From assembly GCA_018814045.1 (NCBI GenBank), contig JAHJAR010000284.1:1-63273 (forward strand): 63,273 bases of DNA, written 5' to 3'. Below are positions 49,757-58,959 of this stretch, one piece after another; the stretch's first letter is position 1, and each line of letters begins with the position of its first letter. This stretch comes from Planctomycetota bacterium. GTDB lineage: Bacteria; Planctomycetota; Phycisphaerae; UBA1845; Fen-1342. The notes under the pieces are model-generated. The model was not told the DNA's origin. It saw only the letters and a list, made by a program, of their open reading frames with translations, and did not search any database. The translations under genes were made by a program, and so were the position numbers.

Positions 49757-51478
49757 ATGCCTGATGCACTTCACAATACGGAAGAGGCCCCCGAGTTCCC
49801 GCGCCACTTCGTCGCGCAGGACGCCGACTTTGACGCGTGGGAAACGGCTGAGAAGTACTACCGGGAGTTGAGCGAGCGCGCTATCGCCTCCGCCGAGCAG
49901 TTCGAGCAGTGGCTGCTCGACTACAGCGAACTGGACGCCTGTTTCGACGAAGAGGGCACCCGGCGGTACGTCGCGATGACGCGCCAGACCGACGATGCCG
50001 AACGTGAGAGGCGCTATCTGCACTTCCTCGAGCACGTGCGGCCGCCGCGCGAGCCCTGGCAGCACAAGCTGCGGCAGAAGCTGATCGAGTCGGCCGAGCG
50101 CTTGGAACTGCCAACTCAGCGATACGAGGTCCTGACCCGCAGCGTCCGTAACGCGATCGAGTTGTACCGCGAAGAGAACATCCCCCTGCTGGTGGAAGAT
50201 GGTAAGCTGCGTCAGCAATACCAGAAGATCACCGGCGGGATCACGTGCATGCACCAGGGCAAGGAGCTGACGCTCCAGCAGATGGGACGCTACCTGGAAG
50301 AGCCCGACCGGCAGGTGCGTGAGGGCGCCTGGCGTTTGATGGGTGACTGCTTCCTCGCGGAAGCCGATCCGTTGGACCAACTCTACGAACAGATGGTCAA
50401 GCTACGCCACCAGGTTGCGCTCAACGCTGGCTGTAGTGACTACCGTGAGTACGCCTTCAAGGGTTACGAACGCTTCGACTACACCCCCGAGGACTGCCTG
50501 GCCTTTCACGAAGCGATCGAGCAGGTCGTCACCCCCGCGGCCACGAAGCTGACGATCGAGCGCCAGTCCCGGCTAGGGCTGGACACACTTCGCCCCTGGG
50601 ACCTGGCCGTGGACCCCGAGAACCGGGCACCGCTGCGCCCCTTCGAGACCGACGAGCAACTGGCCGATGGCTGCCACCGCATCTTCCACAAAGTCCACGC
50701 CGAACTGGGCCGTGTATTCGACACGCTCCGCGCACGCGGCGCGCTCGACTTGGGTAGCCGCAAGGGTAAGGCCCCCGGCGGCTATCAGGAAACATTTCCC
50801 GAGCGCCGCCTGCCGTTCATCTTCATGAACGCGGTGGGGACCGAAGGCGACGTGGGCACCTTGCTGCACGAAGGCGGACACGCCTTCCACACCTGGGCCT
50901 GCCGCCACGAACCGCTGCTCGCCTATCGGCACTACCCGATCGAGTTCGCCGAGGTCGCTTCGATGAGCATGGAGTGCCTGGCCCAGCCATACGTGCAGGA
51001 GTTCTTCGGCAAAGATGCCAGCCGGGCCCGGAAGCGGCATTTCCGCGACATCATCACCATCCTGCCGTGGATCGCCCGCGTCGACGCGTTTCAGCACTAC
51101 GTCTACACGAACCTGGACCATGATGCGCAGCGCCGCAAGGACGAGTGGGTCAAGCTGCGGCAGCGTTTCGATGGGCACGTCGACTGGTCCGGGCTCGAGC
51201 GATACGATCGGCACTCGTGGCATCGTAAGCTGCACTTCTTCGAGGTACCGTTCTACTATATCGAGTACGGCATCGCCCAACTGGGGGCCCTGCAAGTGTG
51301 GTTGAACTCGCGCAAGGACTACGAGCAGGCCGTGGCGCTTTATCGGAACGGCCTGGCGCTCGGCGGGGCACGGCCGCTGCCCGAGCTGTTCGAGGCGGCG
51401 GGCTGCAAGTTCGATTTCACCGAGGCGACCTTACGCCCGCTGATCGACGCGGTGATGGAGGAGATCGAGCGGCTGTAG
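49757..51478 (+). CDS. M3 family oligoendopeptidase (PepF-like)
   Basis: A 573-residue cytosolic zinc metallopeptidase of the thimet-oligopeptidase/PepF class that trims short peptides. The zinc motif HExxH is in LLHEGGHAFHTWAC, and the third ligand Glu is in EFAEVASMSMECLAQP. The family-typical GGYQETFPERRLPFIFMNAV precedes it, and helices like FHKVHAELGRVFDTL and FEVPFYYIEYGIAQLGALQV surround the active site. There is no signal peptide. GAGGG lies seven bases before the ATG. It is followed by a 288-base gap with no gene before the subtilase. Confidence 0.93.
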   Translation: MPDALHNTEEAPEFPRHFVAQDADFDAWETAEKYYRELSERAIASAEQFEQWLLDYSELDACFDEEGTRRYVAMTRQTDDAERERRYLHFLEHVRPPREPWQHKLRQKLIESAERLELPTQRYEVLTRSVRNAIELYREENIPLLVEDGKLRQQYQKITGGITCMHQGKELTLQQMGRYLEEPDRQVREGAWRLMGDCFLAEADPLDQLYEQMVKLRHQVALNAGCSDYREYAFKGYERFDYTPEDCLAFHEAIEQVVTPAATKLTIERQSRLGLDTLRPWDLAVDPENRAPLRPFETDEQLADGCHRIFHKVHAELGRVFDTLRARGALDLGSRKGKAPGGYQETFPERRLPFIFMNAVGTEGDVGTLLHEGGHAFHTWACRHEPLLAYRHYPIEFAEVASMSMECLAQPYVQEFFGKDASRARKRHFRDIITILPWIARVDAFQHYVYTNLDHDAQRRKDEWVKLRQRFDGHVDWSGLERYDRHSWHRKLHFFEVPFYYIEYGIAQLGALQVWLNSRKDYEQAVALYRNGLALGGARPLPELFEAAGCKFDFTEATLRPLIDAVMEEIERL

Positions 51479-51766
51479 CCGCCCAGGCGCTCGCTCCCGC
51501 TCCTGACATCCAACTCACAGATCCCGGCGCGCCGCTGGCCACCCAGGCATGTCCGAAAACTCGTGCTTGGATTTGACGACACCTTCGCGTACCATGGAAG
51601 GTGGAGTTTAGGGATTCGAAGACGGTTCGGATGGGCATCGGGCGAGGATGCCCAGACGCGAACACGACAGGAGTGCGGCATTGGCCGGCACCGGGATGGT
51701 CCTCCTGTGTGGGGGTGCCGGATGTGTGCGCCAACCGCCGCGCTCTCCTAATGGAAAGGGTTACCC

Positions 51767-54304
51767 ATGTCAGACAAGCAGCGTTCCTTGATACCAACTG
51801 GAAGCCACCGTTTCGTGGCGATCGCCATGCTGTTGTCGATGACGACGATTGCGGTGGCGGGCGACATCGACAACGGCCTGAAACGTATCCTCGACGGCCG
51901 CGCCGCCGATGAGACCGTTTCCGTGATCGTCTATTTGAGTGAGCAGGTCGACCTGCGAACAACAAAAGCCGGGCTGGACTCCCGCCAGGCGACGTTGCAG
52001 GAGCGGCACGAGCTCGTCGTCCGCTCGCTCCAGAGCATTGCCTCAGCGACGCAGGGCAACTTGGTCGCGCGACTGGAACAGCTCCAAAACGACGGGTATG
52101 TGCAGGCTTTTCAGCCATTCTGGATCGACAACTCGATCCGCGTCGACGCGACCAAAGAGACTATCGAGAAACTCGCCGCGCGCCTGGACGTGGGCACGAT
52201 CTACTACAACTACGAGATCGAGTCGCTCAAGCCCGTCCCGCTGCCCACGACCGAGACCATCACCGGTTCGCGCGGGCCGGAAATCGGCGTCGAGGCCGTC
52301 CGGGCCCCCGAGGTGTGGAGCATGGGCTTCACCGGCGAGGGCATCCTCGTCGCCACGCTGGACACCGGTGTCGATGGCAACCACCCTGCTCTGGCCAGCC
52401 GCTGGCGGGGCGTGGCTGATCCACGCTACGCCGGCAACCCCGAGTGGGCTTGGTTCGATCCGGTGACCCACACCAACTTCCCACAGTCGTTCGGAGCCCA
52501 CGGTACGCACACGATGGGTTCGGTGTGCGGCGGTGCGCCCGGTGACGAGATCGGTGTTGCCCCCGGGGCACAGTGGATCCACGCCGGTGTGATCGACCGC
52601 GTGAGCATCGAACAGACCATCGCCGACGCCAAGGCCGCCTTCCAGTGGCTTCTGGATCCCGATGAAGACCCATCGACCAACTGGGATGTGCCGGCGGTCT
52701 GCTCGAACTCGTGGCGGCTGGCGACCTACCACGGCTATCCGCCCTGCTGGGACGAGTTCTGGGGTTACCTCGATGCCTGCGAAGCGGCCGGCATTGTGAT
52801 CTTGTTCTCGGCCGGCAACGAGGGTTCGGCCGCGCAGACCATCGGTCGCCCGCCGGATCGGGCCACCACCGAATATATGTGCTGTGCTATCGGGGCCATC
52901 GATGCCAATGATCCGAATTGGCCGATCGCCGGCTTCTCTTCCCGCGGGCCGAGCTATTGCACTCCGGGCGGCGAGATGGCGATCAAGCCCGAGCTTACGG
53001 CGCCGGGCGTCTCCGTCCGTTCTTCTGTGCCGGGTGGCGGCTACGAGTCCTCCGGCTGGAGCGGAACCTCCATGGCCTCGCCGCACGTCAACGGCGTCGT
53101 CGCGTTGGTGCGCCAGGCCTGCCCAGACCTCACGCCGCAGCAAGTACTGCAAATCCTCTATGACACCGCCCACGATCTCGGCCCGGCCGGTAACGACAAC
53201 GACTACGGCTTCGGCATGGTCGATGCTTACGAGGCGGTGCAAATGGCCCTGAGCATGTGCGAGGGAATCTGGTTCAGCTTCCCGGGCGGCCTGCCCGCTC
53301 TGGTGGCGCCAGGTGACCCGACCACGGTCCAGGTCAAGATCCTCGTCAGCGGCCAGGATTATGTGGATGGTTCGGCGACGCTGTACTACTGCTACGATGG
53401 CAGCGGCAACTTCAACGCCGTACCGCTCACCCCGTTGGGCGATGATGTCTTCGAAGGCACCTTGCCGCCGGCGCTCTGCTCCAGCACGCCGGAGTTCTAC
53501 TTCAGTGCCGAGGGCAGCGTCAGCGGCGTCATCTACAACCCGACCAACGCTCCCGCCGACACGTACACTGCCACGGTGGGCGAGTTTGCCACGATCACGG
53601 CCAACCCGTTCGATACCGACCCGGGCTGGACCACCGAGGGCAATTGGGCCTTCGGGCAGCCAACCGGTGGCGGTGGGGAGTACGGCGGACCGGACCCGAC
53701 CAGCGGGCACACCGACAACTACGTCTACGGCTATAACCTGAGCGGCGACTACGACAACAACATGCCGGAACGGCACCTGACCAGCACCGCCTTCGACTGC
53801 ACCGGCTTGCAGTTCGTGCACCTGAAGTTGTGGCGCTGGCTCGGCGTCGAGCAGCCGCTGTACGACCATGCCTACGTCCGTGTCAGCACCGACGGCATAA
53901 CCTGGACAACCGTCTGGGAAAACGGCGGCGAGATCACCGATTCAACCTGGGTGCAGATGGACATCGATATCTCCGACGTCGCCGACAATCAGCCGACCGT
54001 GTATCTGCGCTGGACCATGGGGCCCACCGACGGCGGCTGGCGCTACTGCGGCTGGAACATCGACGATCTCGAGCTGGTCGCGTTCGTGTGCGAAGACGAG
54101 TACGCACTTGGTGACATGAACTGCGACGGCGTGATCAATGGGTTCGACATCAACGGGTTCGTGATGGTCATTGGTGGTTCCGAGCCCTTCGACGACTACT
54201 ACACGATGTACCCCGACTGCAACCACTGGCTGGCCGACATCAACCAGGATGGCCGCCTGGACGGCTTTGACATCGATGACTTTGTGGTACTGCTCGGCGG
54301 GTAG
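51767..54304 (+). CDS. secreted subtilisin-like (S8) protease with dockerin-like tail
   Basis: An 845-residue exported serine protease. The signal is FVAIAMLLSMTTIAVAG, then an I9-like propeptide (VSVIVYLSEQVDLRTTKAGL). The catalytic triad is Asp199 in VATLDTGVDGNHP, His in GAHGTHTMGSV (about 245-248) and Ser about 435 in GWSGTSMASPHVNG, with the oxyanion Asn in LFSAGNEGS. A beta-sandwich and a jelly-roll-like domain follow. The C-terminus carries two calcium loops (DMNCDGVINGFDINGFVMVI and DINQDGRLDGFDIDDFVVLL), nearly identical to those of the M14 peptidase at 37655. It probably works outside the cell as a scavenging or processing enzyme. Confidence 0.94.
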   Translation: MSDKQRSLIPTGSHRFVAIAMLLSMTTIAVAGDIDNGLKRILDGRAADETVSVIVYLSEQVDLRTTKAGLDSRQATLQERHELVVRSLQSIASATQGNLVARLEQLQNDGYVQAFQPFWIDNSIRVDATKETIEKLAARLDVGTIYYNYEIESLKPVPLPTTETITGSRGPEIGVEAVRAPEVWSMGFTGEGILVATLDTGVDGNHPALASRWRGVADPRYAGNPEWAWFDPVTHTNFPQSFGAHGTHTMGSVCGGAPGDEIGVAPGAQWIHAGVIDRVSIEQTIADAKAAFQWLLDPDEDPSTNWDVPAVCSNSWRLATYHGYPPCWDEFWGYLDACEAAGIVILFSAGNEGSAAQTIGRPPDRATTEYMCCAIGAIDANDPNWPIAGFSSRGPSYCTPGGEMAIKPELTAPGVSVRSSVPGGGYESSGWSGTSMASPHVNGVVALVRQACPDLTPQQVLQILYDTAHDLGPAGNDNDYGFGMVDAYEAVQMALSMCEGIWFSFPGGLPALVAPGDPTTVQVKILVSGQDYVDGSATLYYCYDGSGNFNAVPLTPLGDDVFEGTLPPALCSSTPEFYFSAEGSVSGVIYNPTNAPADTYTATVGEFATITANPFDTDPGWTTEGNWAFGQPTGGGGEYGGPDPTSGHTDNYVYGYNLSGDYDNNMPERHLTSTAFDCTGLQFVHLKLWRWLGVEQPLYDHAYVRVSTDGITWTTVWENGGEITDSTWVQMDIDISDVADNQPTVYLRWTMGPTDGGWRYCGWNIDDLELVAFVCEDEYALGDMNCDGVINGFDINGFVMVIGGSEPFDDYYTMYPDCNHWLADINQDGRLDGFDIDDFVVLLGG

Positions 54305-54410
54305 CGGGTTCAGTAGCCGCTAACGGAATATCTCGTAGTTATCGTGGGCCAGCGCGTAATACCAAAAGCGCTGGCCCGCGGTCCATCGGCGCCATATTGG
54401 CGCGTCTTGA

Positions 54411-54655
54411 ACCGAGCCGCGACCGTTAGGGACCGGTTGCGCCGCGTGTGCCACTGCGTTCAAGCAGTGCGACCGGGTAGGGTCGAATGACCGACGCGCT
54501 ACCGTGGTGTCTCACAATCATGGCAGCGCGTTAAAACCGGAGCCGCGACCGTCAGGGAGCGCCTACTGGCAGTGCCTATCGGTTCTCGACGCAACCGCTC
54601 CCTGACGGTCGCGGCTCGGAAGGACGTCGTGATTGTGGGACACTACGCTACAATC
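54411..54655. repeat. palindromic repeat pair with long terminal inverted repeats
   Basis: The 470-base gap after the subtilase is repeat DNA. A lone left arm lies at 54412-54446. The best-preserved full element of the window follows at 54503-54655: GTGTCTCACAATCATGGC at the left end matches, in reverse complement, GTGATTGTGGGACAC at the right, and GAGCCGCGACCGTCAGGGAG faces CTCCCTGACGGTCGCGGCTC. No gene is present. Confidence 0.8.
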
Positions 54656-54774
54656 GTCTGTTCCTGGGCCGTCGGCGGGCTTGGTCTTTGGCGTTGCCGG
54701 CCCGGGCGCGGGGGCACGGGGCCCCCATACCTGGGGGCTGAACAAGCTGATTTGGCGGAGAATGCAGAGCGCCC

Positions 54775-56691
54775 ATGAGTCTGGTCAGAATCCAGAACGT
54801 CACCAAGCAGTTCGGCACGCAAGTTGTGCTCGAGGGTGTGTCGCTGGACTTGCACGCCGGCGAGGTGGTGGGGCTGGTCGGCGCCAATGGCAGCGGCAAG
54901 AGCACGCTGTTTCGCCTGATTACCGGCGAACTCGCGCCGGACCTGGGCACCGTTACTCGCTCCAAGGGCGTCGCGATCGGCTACCTGCCGCAGGAGCCGG
55001 GCGTCGATGGGCAGAAGACGTTGCACGACGAAGTGGTAGACGTTTTTGCGGGGCTGCTGGCGCTCGAGAGCAAACTGCATGAGCTGTCCGAGCAGATCGC
55101 GGCCAGGCACGCCGGCCCGGAGTTGGACGACCTACTGGCCCAGTATGATCGCGTAAACGCGCGTTTTGTGTCCGCCGGGGGCTACACGCACGAGCGACGG
55201 CTGAACGAAGTGCTGGGGGGGCTTGGGTTTCGGCCGGCGGATTATGAGCTTCCGATCTCGGCGTTGTCAGGCGGGCAGAAATGCCGCGCGGCGCTGGCCA
55301 AGCTGCTGCTGTCCGAAAGCAGCTTCCTGTTGCTCGACGAGCCGACTAACCACCTGGATATCGATGCCGTCCGCTGGCTGGAGAAGTTCCTGGCCGGGCA
55401 CCATGGCGGGGCCGTGATCGTCTCGCACGATCGCTACTTCCTGGATCGCCTCGTCGACCGCATAGTCGAGCTCGAGCGGCGCCGGCTCTTCTCTTACCCC
55501 GGAACATACACCAATTACGTCCGCGCCAAGCACGTCCGCGAGCTGACTCAGCAGCGGCAATACGAGAAGGACCGGGCCTACATTGAGAAGCAGCGTACGT
55601 TCATCGCCAAGCACGGGTACGCGCAGCGCGCGAAGGAGGCCAAGGGCCGCCAGAAGCGCCTGGAGCGCCGCCTGGCCGCCGGCGAATTCGAGTTGGAGAA
55701 GCCTGCGACCCGGCGACAGGTGAAGATCGAGTTTGCCGCCGCTGAGCAGGGTGCGCACACCGTGCTGCGCGTCGAACAGCTCTGCAAGTGCTACGACGAG
55801 AAGACCCTATTTACCGATCTAAACCTCCAGGTTGACGCCGGCCAGCGCCTGGGCATGACCGGCCCCAACGGCACGGGAAAGTCCACGCTGCTCAAGATCG
55901 TGCTGTCACAAGTGCCGGCGACAGACGGAAAGGTCGAGTTCGATCCGCGCGGCACGGTGGGTTACTACGCCCAGGAAGCGGAGGAGCTGCGCTCCGAAGC
56001 GACCGTGCTGGAAGAGATTCTCGAGGCCGCGCCCGAGCTGGGACAACAGCGCGCCCGGTCATTCCTGGGCCGTTTCCTGTTCACCGGCGATGAGGTCTTC
56101 AAGACCATCGCGCAGCTCTCCGGCGGCGAGCAGTCGCGCGTGCGGCTGGCGCGGCTGATGCTCGCGCGGCCGGATGTGCTGATTCTCGATGAACCAACCA
56201 ACCACCTGGATATTCCCGCGCGCGAGGCCTTGGAAGAAACGCTGACGGAGTTCCCCGGCACGATCATCGTCTCCAGCCACGATCGCTATTTCCTCGATCG
56301 CGTCGCGCAGCGCTTGCTCATCATCCGCCCCGAGCACCATGCCCTGTACAACGGCAACTACTCCTTCTACATCGAGCAGGTCGAGCAGCAGCAACTGGCC
56401 GCAAAGGAGGCTGCGACCAAGGCCGCGCGGCCATCGCACCACAAACGCACAATTGGCCAACGGACGGCCGCCGAGCCCGTTTCGCCGTTCGACCGGCTCT
56501 CGCTGTCGAAGCTCGAAGCGCTGATCATGGAACATGAGGAACGAATAGCGGCGGTGCACGCACGCTTTGCCGATCCGGTGGTTTATCAGGACGGCAACGC
56601 CGTGATCCGGCTGCGCAGGGAGTTGGCCATGCTCCGGGAAGAGCTGGCCGCCGCTGAGGACGCCTGGAATCGTCGCGCCGACGCCCTGTAG
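54775..56691 (+). CDS. ABC-F family ATPase
   Basis: A 638-residue soluble protein with two ABC ATPase domains and no membrane segment. It has Walker A motifs VGANGSGKSTLF and TGPNGTGKSTLL, signatures LSGGQKCRAALAK and LSGGEQSRVRLARLML, Walker B FLLLDEPTNHLDI and VLILDEPTNHLDI, and an interdomain linker rich in Arg/Lys (FIAKHGYAQRAKEAKGRQKR). A C-terminal coiled coil (SKLEALIMEHEERIAAVHA) resembles Uup/EttA relatives that act on the ribosome or on DNA. The subtype (EttA, Uup, YheS, or a resistance factor) cannot be fixed by eye. It converges with the TPR gene, with 41 bases between stops. Confidence 0.93.
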   Translation: MSLVRIQNVTKQFGTQVVLEGVSLDLHAGEVVGLVGANGSGKSTLFRLITGELAPDLGTVTRSKGVAIGYLPQEPGVDGQKTLHDEVVDVFAGLLALESKLHELSEQIAARHAGPELDDLLAQYDRVNARFVSAGGYTHERRLNEVLGGLGFRPADYELPISALSGGQKCRAALAKLLLSESSFLLLDEPTNHLDIDAVRWLEKFLAGHHGGAVIVSHDRYFLDRLVDRIVELERRRLFSYPGTYTNYVRAKHVRELTQQRQYEKDRAYIEKQRTFIAKHGYAQRAKEAKGRQKRLERRLAAGEFELEKPATRRQVKIEFAAAEQGAHTVLRVEQLCKCYDEKTLFTDLNLQVDAGQRLGMTGPNGTGKSTLLKIVLSQVPATDGKVEFDPRGTVGYYAQEAEELRSEATVLEEILEAAPELGQQRARSFLGRFLFTGDEVFKTIAQLSGGEQSRVRLARLMLARPDVLILDEPTNHLDIPAREALEETLTEFPGTIIVSSHDRYFLDRVAQRLLIIRPEHHALYNGNYSFYIEQVEQQQLAAKEAATKAARPSHHKRTIGQRTAAEPVSPFDRLSLSKLEALIMEHEERIAAVHARFADPVVYQDGNAVIRLRRELAMLREELAAAEDAWNRRADAL

Positions 56692-56732
56692 CGAGACTCC
56701 GCTGGTCGTGGTGGCTGGGAACGGCGCTTCGG

Positions 56733-57953
56733 TCACGGACGTTGGGGTGTTTCCTGTTTGCCCAATGCGGCTTCGAGCAGTGCGCGGGCCTGGGTGTGGT
56801 CCGGTGCCACACGCAGGGCGTTGCGATAGGCTGCCACGGCTTCGTCAGCGCGGCCGAGCTTCTCCAGCAGCGCGCCGACCGCGCAGTGCATGTTGGCGTC
56901 AGCGGGCTGAATTCGTACAACTTCGCGGAACTGCTCCAGAGCCTCCTCCAGCCGTCCCAGGCGCGCCAGCAACTGCCCGAGGTTCACGCGCGTGACGGCC
57001 GAGTTCGGATTGGACCGCAGCACCGTGCGGTACTCCTCGAGCGCTTCGTCCACCTGGCCGGTGGCAGCCAGCACGTTGCCGAGACTGGCGTGCGCATTCA
57101 GATGGTAGGGATTGATGCGCAACGCGGCACGGTAGTGCTCGATGGCCTCGTCGAACTGGCGTTGCCGAGCCAGGGCTACACCCAGGTTGACGTGGGCGTC
57201 GGGGTAGCGTGGCTCCAACTCCAGCGCCCGTCGGTAGTGCTCGCAGGCCTGCTCGGACTGTCCCTGCCGGTAGAGCGCCGTGCCCAGGTTGTTATGCGAA
57301 GGCGCGTGCCGGGGATCGACGGCCAGCGCGGCACGGTAGTGGCGGATGGCCTCATCCAACTGCCCCAGGTCGGCGCGGATGATGCCAAGGTTGCCGTGAT
57401 GCTCGGCGTAATCCGGCTTGAGCCGCAGGGCTGCTTGAGCGTGCGCCAGGGCCTCGTCGAGATTGCCTTGACGACGCAGTTCCAGGCCGAGATTGCTGTA
57501 CGCCATCCAGCAGGTCGGGTTCCGGGCAATCGTCGTGCGCCACAGCGTCTCCCGGTCTTTGTAGATGTGGCCCTGTTGCCAGGTCAGCACGGCGAGCGGC
57601 GCCAGGACAACCAACCCTGCGACCGGCCCGCACCATTGCGCCCGCGGTCCCAATCGGGCTAACAGCGTGCTGCCGACGCCGGCAAACAGCGCGATCAAGC
57701 CCAGGCTGGCCAGGTACTGAAAGTGATCCGCCACGAACGAGAACCGGAATGGGTAGACATCGAAGAAGCCCAGCGCGGGAACCAGCGTCCCGCCGAAGAA
57801 CAGCAGCGCCGTCAGCGGCCCGCGTCCGGCGATCCGCCGCAAGCCCCACAGCACAGCCAGTGCGCACAGTGCCGCAAATGGAAACAAGTATTGCCACCAC
57901 TGGCCGACGTCCAACTGCCAGCGCGGATAGATGAAGGTGAGCTGCCGAGGCCA
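56733..57953 (-). pseudogene. C-terminal TPR half of a split membrane TPR protein
   Basis: This reads on in the same frame as the gene ending at 57954, separated only by a TGA. Directly after the stop the sequence gives WPRQLTFIYPRW, which in related proteins follows GKL without a break. More membrane helices (FPFAALCALAVLWGL, LIALFAGVGSTLLARL) and about eight 34-residue TPRs follow (GNLDEALAHAQAALRLKPDY and GQLDEAIRHYRAALAVDPRH are examples). The best restart is TTG 57914, with no clear Shine-Dalgarno. It is either a separate reinitiated product or the dead half of a pseudogene. Confidence 0.75.
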
Positions 57954-58769
57954 TCAGAGCTTGCCGGCGTAGAACCAGGCGGCTCGACCAGCGACCAGCA
58001 GGCGCTCTGCCAGCGCCAGGTGCCACAACTCACCCTGGGCACCGACGTGGTGCTTCTCCATCCAAACCGTCACCAGGCCCAACGCAATCCCCAGCGCGAA
58101 GAACGGCACCAGCGGCGCGATGTCACGCCCGCCGATACGCCCGCGTTTCCACCAGATCAGCAGCAGCAATGCGGCGGGCAGCGAAGCGGTGACGGTCTTG
58201 CTCAGCAACGCGCACAGAAACAGTGCGAGGGCCAGCGTGTAGCAGCCCCAGCAGCGACCCGGGCGCGCGGGGTTGCTGTCCAGGTTTGCGAACCGGCAAT
58301 AAGCCAGCACGGCGAGCAGATAGAACAGGCCCGAAAGCACGTTCTTGCGCTCCGTAATCCAGGCTACCGATTCCACGTGCACCGGGTGCAGCGCGAAGAG
58401 TAGTGCTGCAAACCACGCGCCCGGCACTTGCAGCCGCCGCAATGCCGTTGCGACCAGCAGCGCGCTGAGCGCATGCAGGACGACGTTTACCGCGTGATAG
58501 CCGGGAGCCCAATCCTGCCAAAGCCGGTACTCCACCCAGTAGGTCGTGTGCACGAGCGGGTAGTACTGCGGTACGGCCCCCGGCTCGAGCCAGATCCGCC
58601 GCAATCCGTCGGTGGTTCGGAGAGTCTGGTTGTCGGAGACGTAGTAGTCGTCGTCCCAGATGAACCCGCCGCGCATGGCCGGCACGTACGCCGCCAGCGT
58701 GGCTGCTACGAGAACGACGCCCAGCAGGAGGTTGCGGTCAGCGTCTTTTGTATGACCAGGTGTTGGCAC
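57954..58769 (-). CDS. N-terminal membrane half of a split TMTC-like TPR protein
   Basis: A 271-residue polytopic membrane protein of the PMT/TMTC-like class often joined to TPRs. GGFIWDDDYYVSDNQTL is the first-loop acidic motif, HALSALLVATALRRL follows, and ALHPVHVESVAWITERKNVL is the family signature. Several hydrophobic helices come next, ending WFYAGKL. The GTG start at 58769 has GGGAG six bases upstream. The gene stops at TGA 57954-57956, where relatives continue with a Trp-Pro motif; the continuation is present in frame immediately downstream. Full length would be about 678 residues. Possible roles include protein glycosylation or envelope assembly. Confidence 0.8.
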   Translation of the reverse strand: MPTPGHTKDADRNLLLGVVLVAATLAAYVPAMRGGFIWDDDYYVSDNQTLRTTDGLRRIWLEPGAVPQYYPLVHTTYWVEYRLWQDWAPGYHAVNVVLHALSALLVATALRRLQVPGAWFAALLFALHPVHVESVAWITERKNVLSGLFYLLAVLAYCRFANLDSNPARPGRCWGCYTLALALFLCALLSKTVTASLPAALLLLIWWKRGRIGGRDIAPLVPFFALGIALGLVTVWMEKHHVGAQGELWHLALAERLLVAGRAAWFYAGKL

Positions 58770-58959
58770 GCAGTGCTCCCGCTTGGTCTGACCGGCCCGC
58801 GGCCGTTGTGCAACGGGAGCCAGACTGCTCCGCGCGGCGCATGATACACGTTCAACGGCTCGCATGGTCGCGAATGGACCGCCGCGGCGGGCTTTTCCGC
58901 GCCGGGGTGGCAGTCGCGAGCCCGCAGCCCCTATAGTACGACTTATGAGGTCGACGAGA

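Noticed and set aside
57954..57956. In-frame TGA as a selenocysteine codon or alternative genetic code
   Set aside because: No SECIS-like hairpin was seen after it, the family has no Sec at this point, and other genes in the window use TGA as a true stop.
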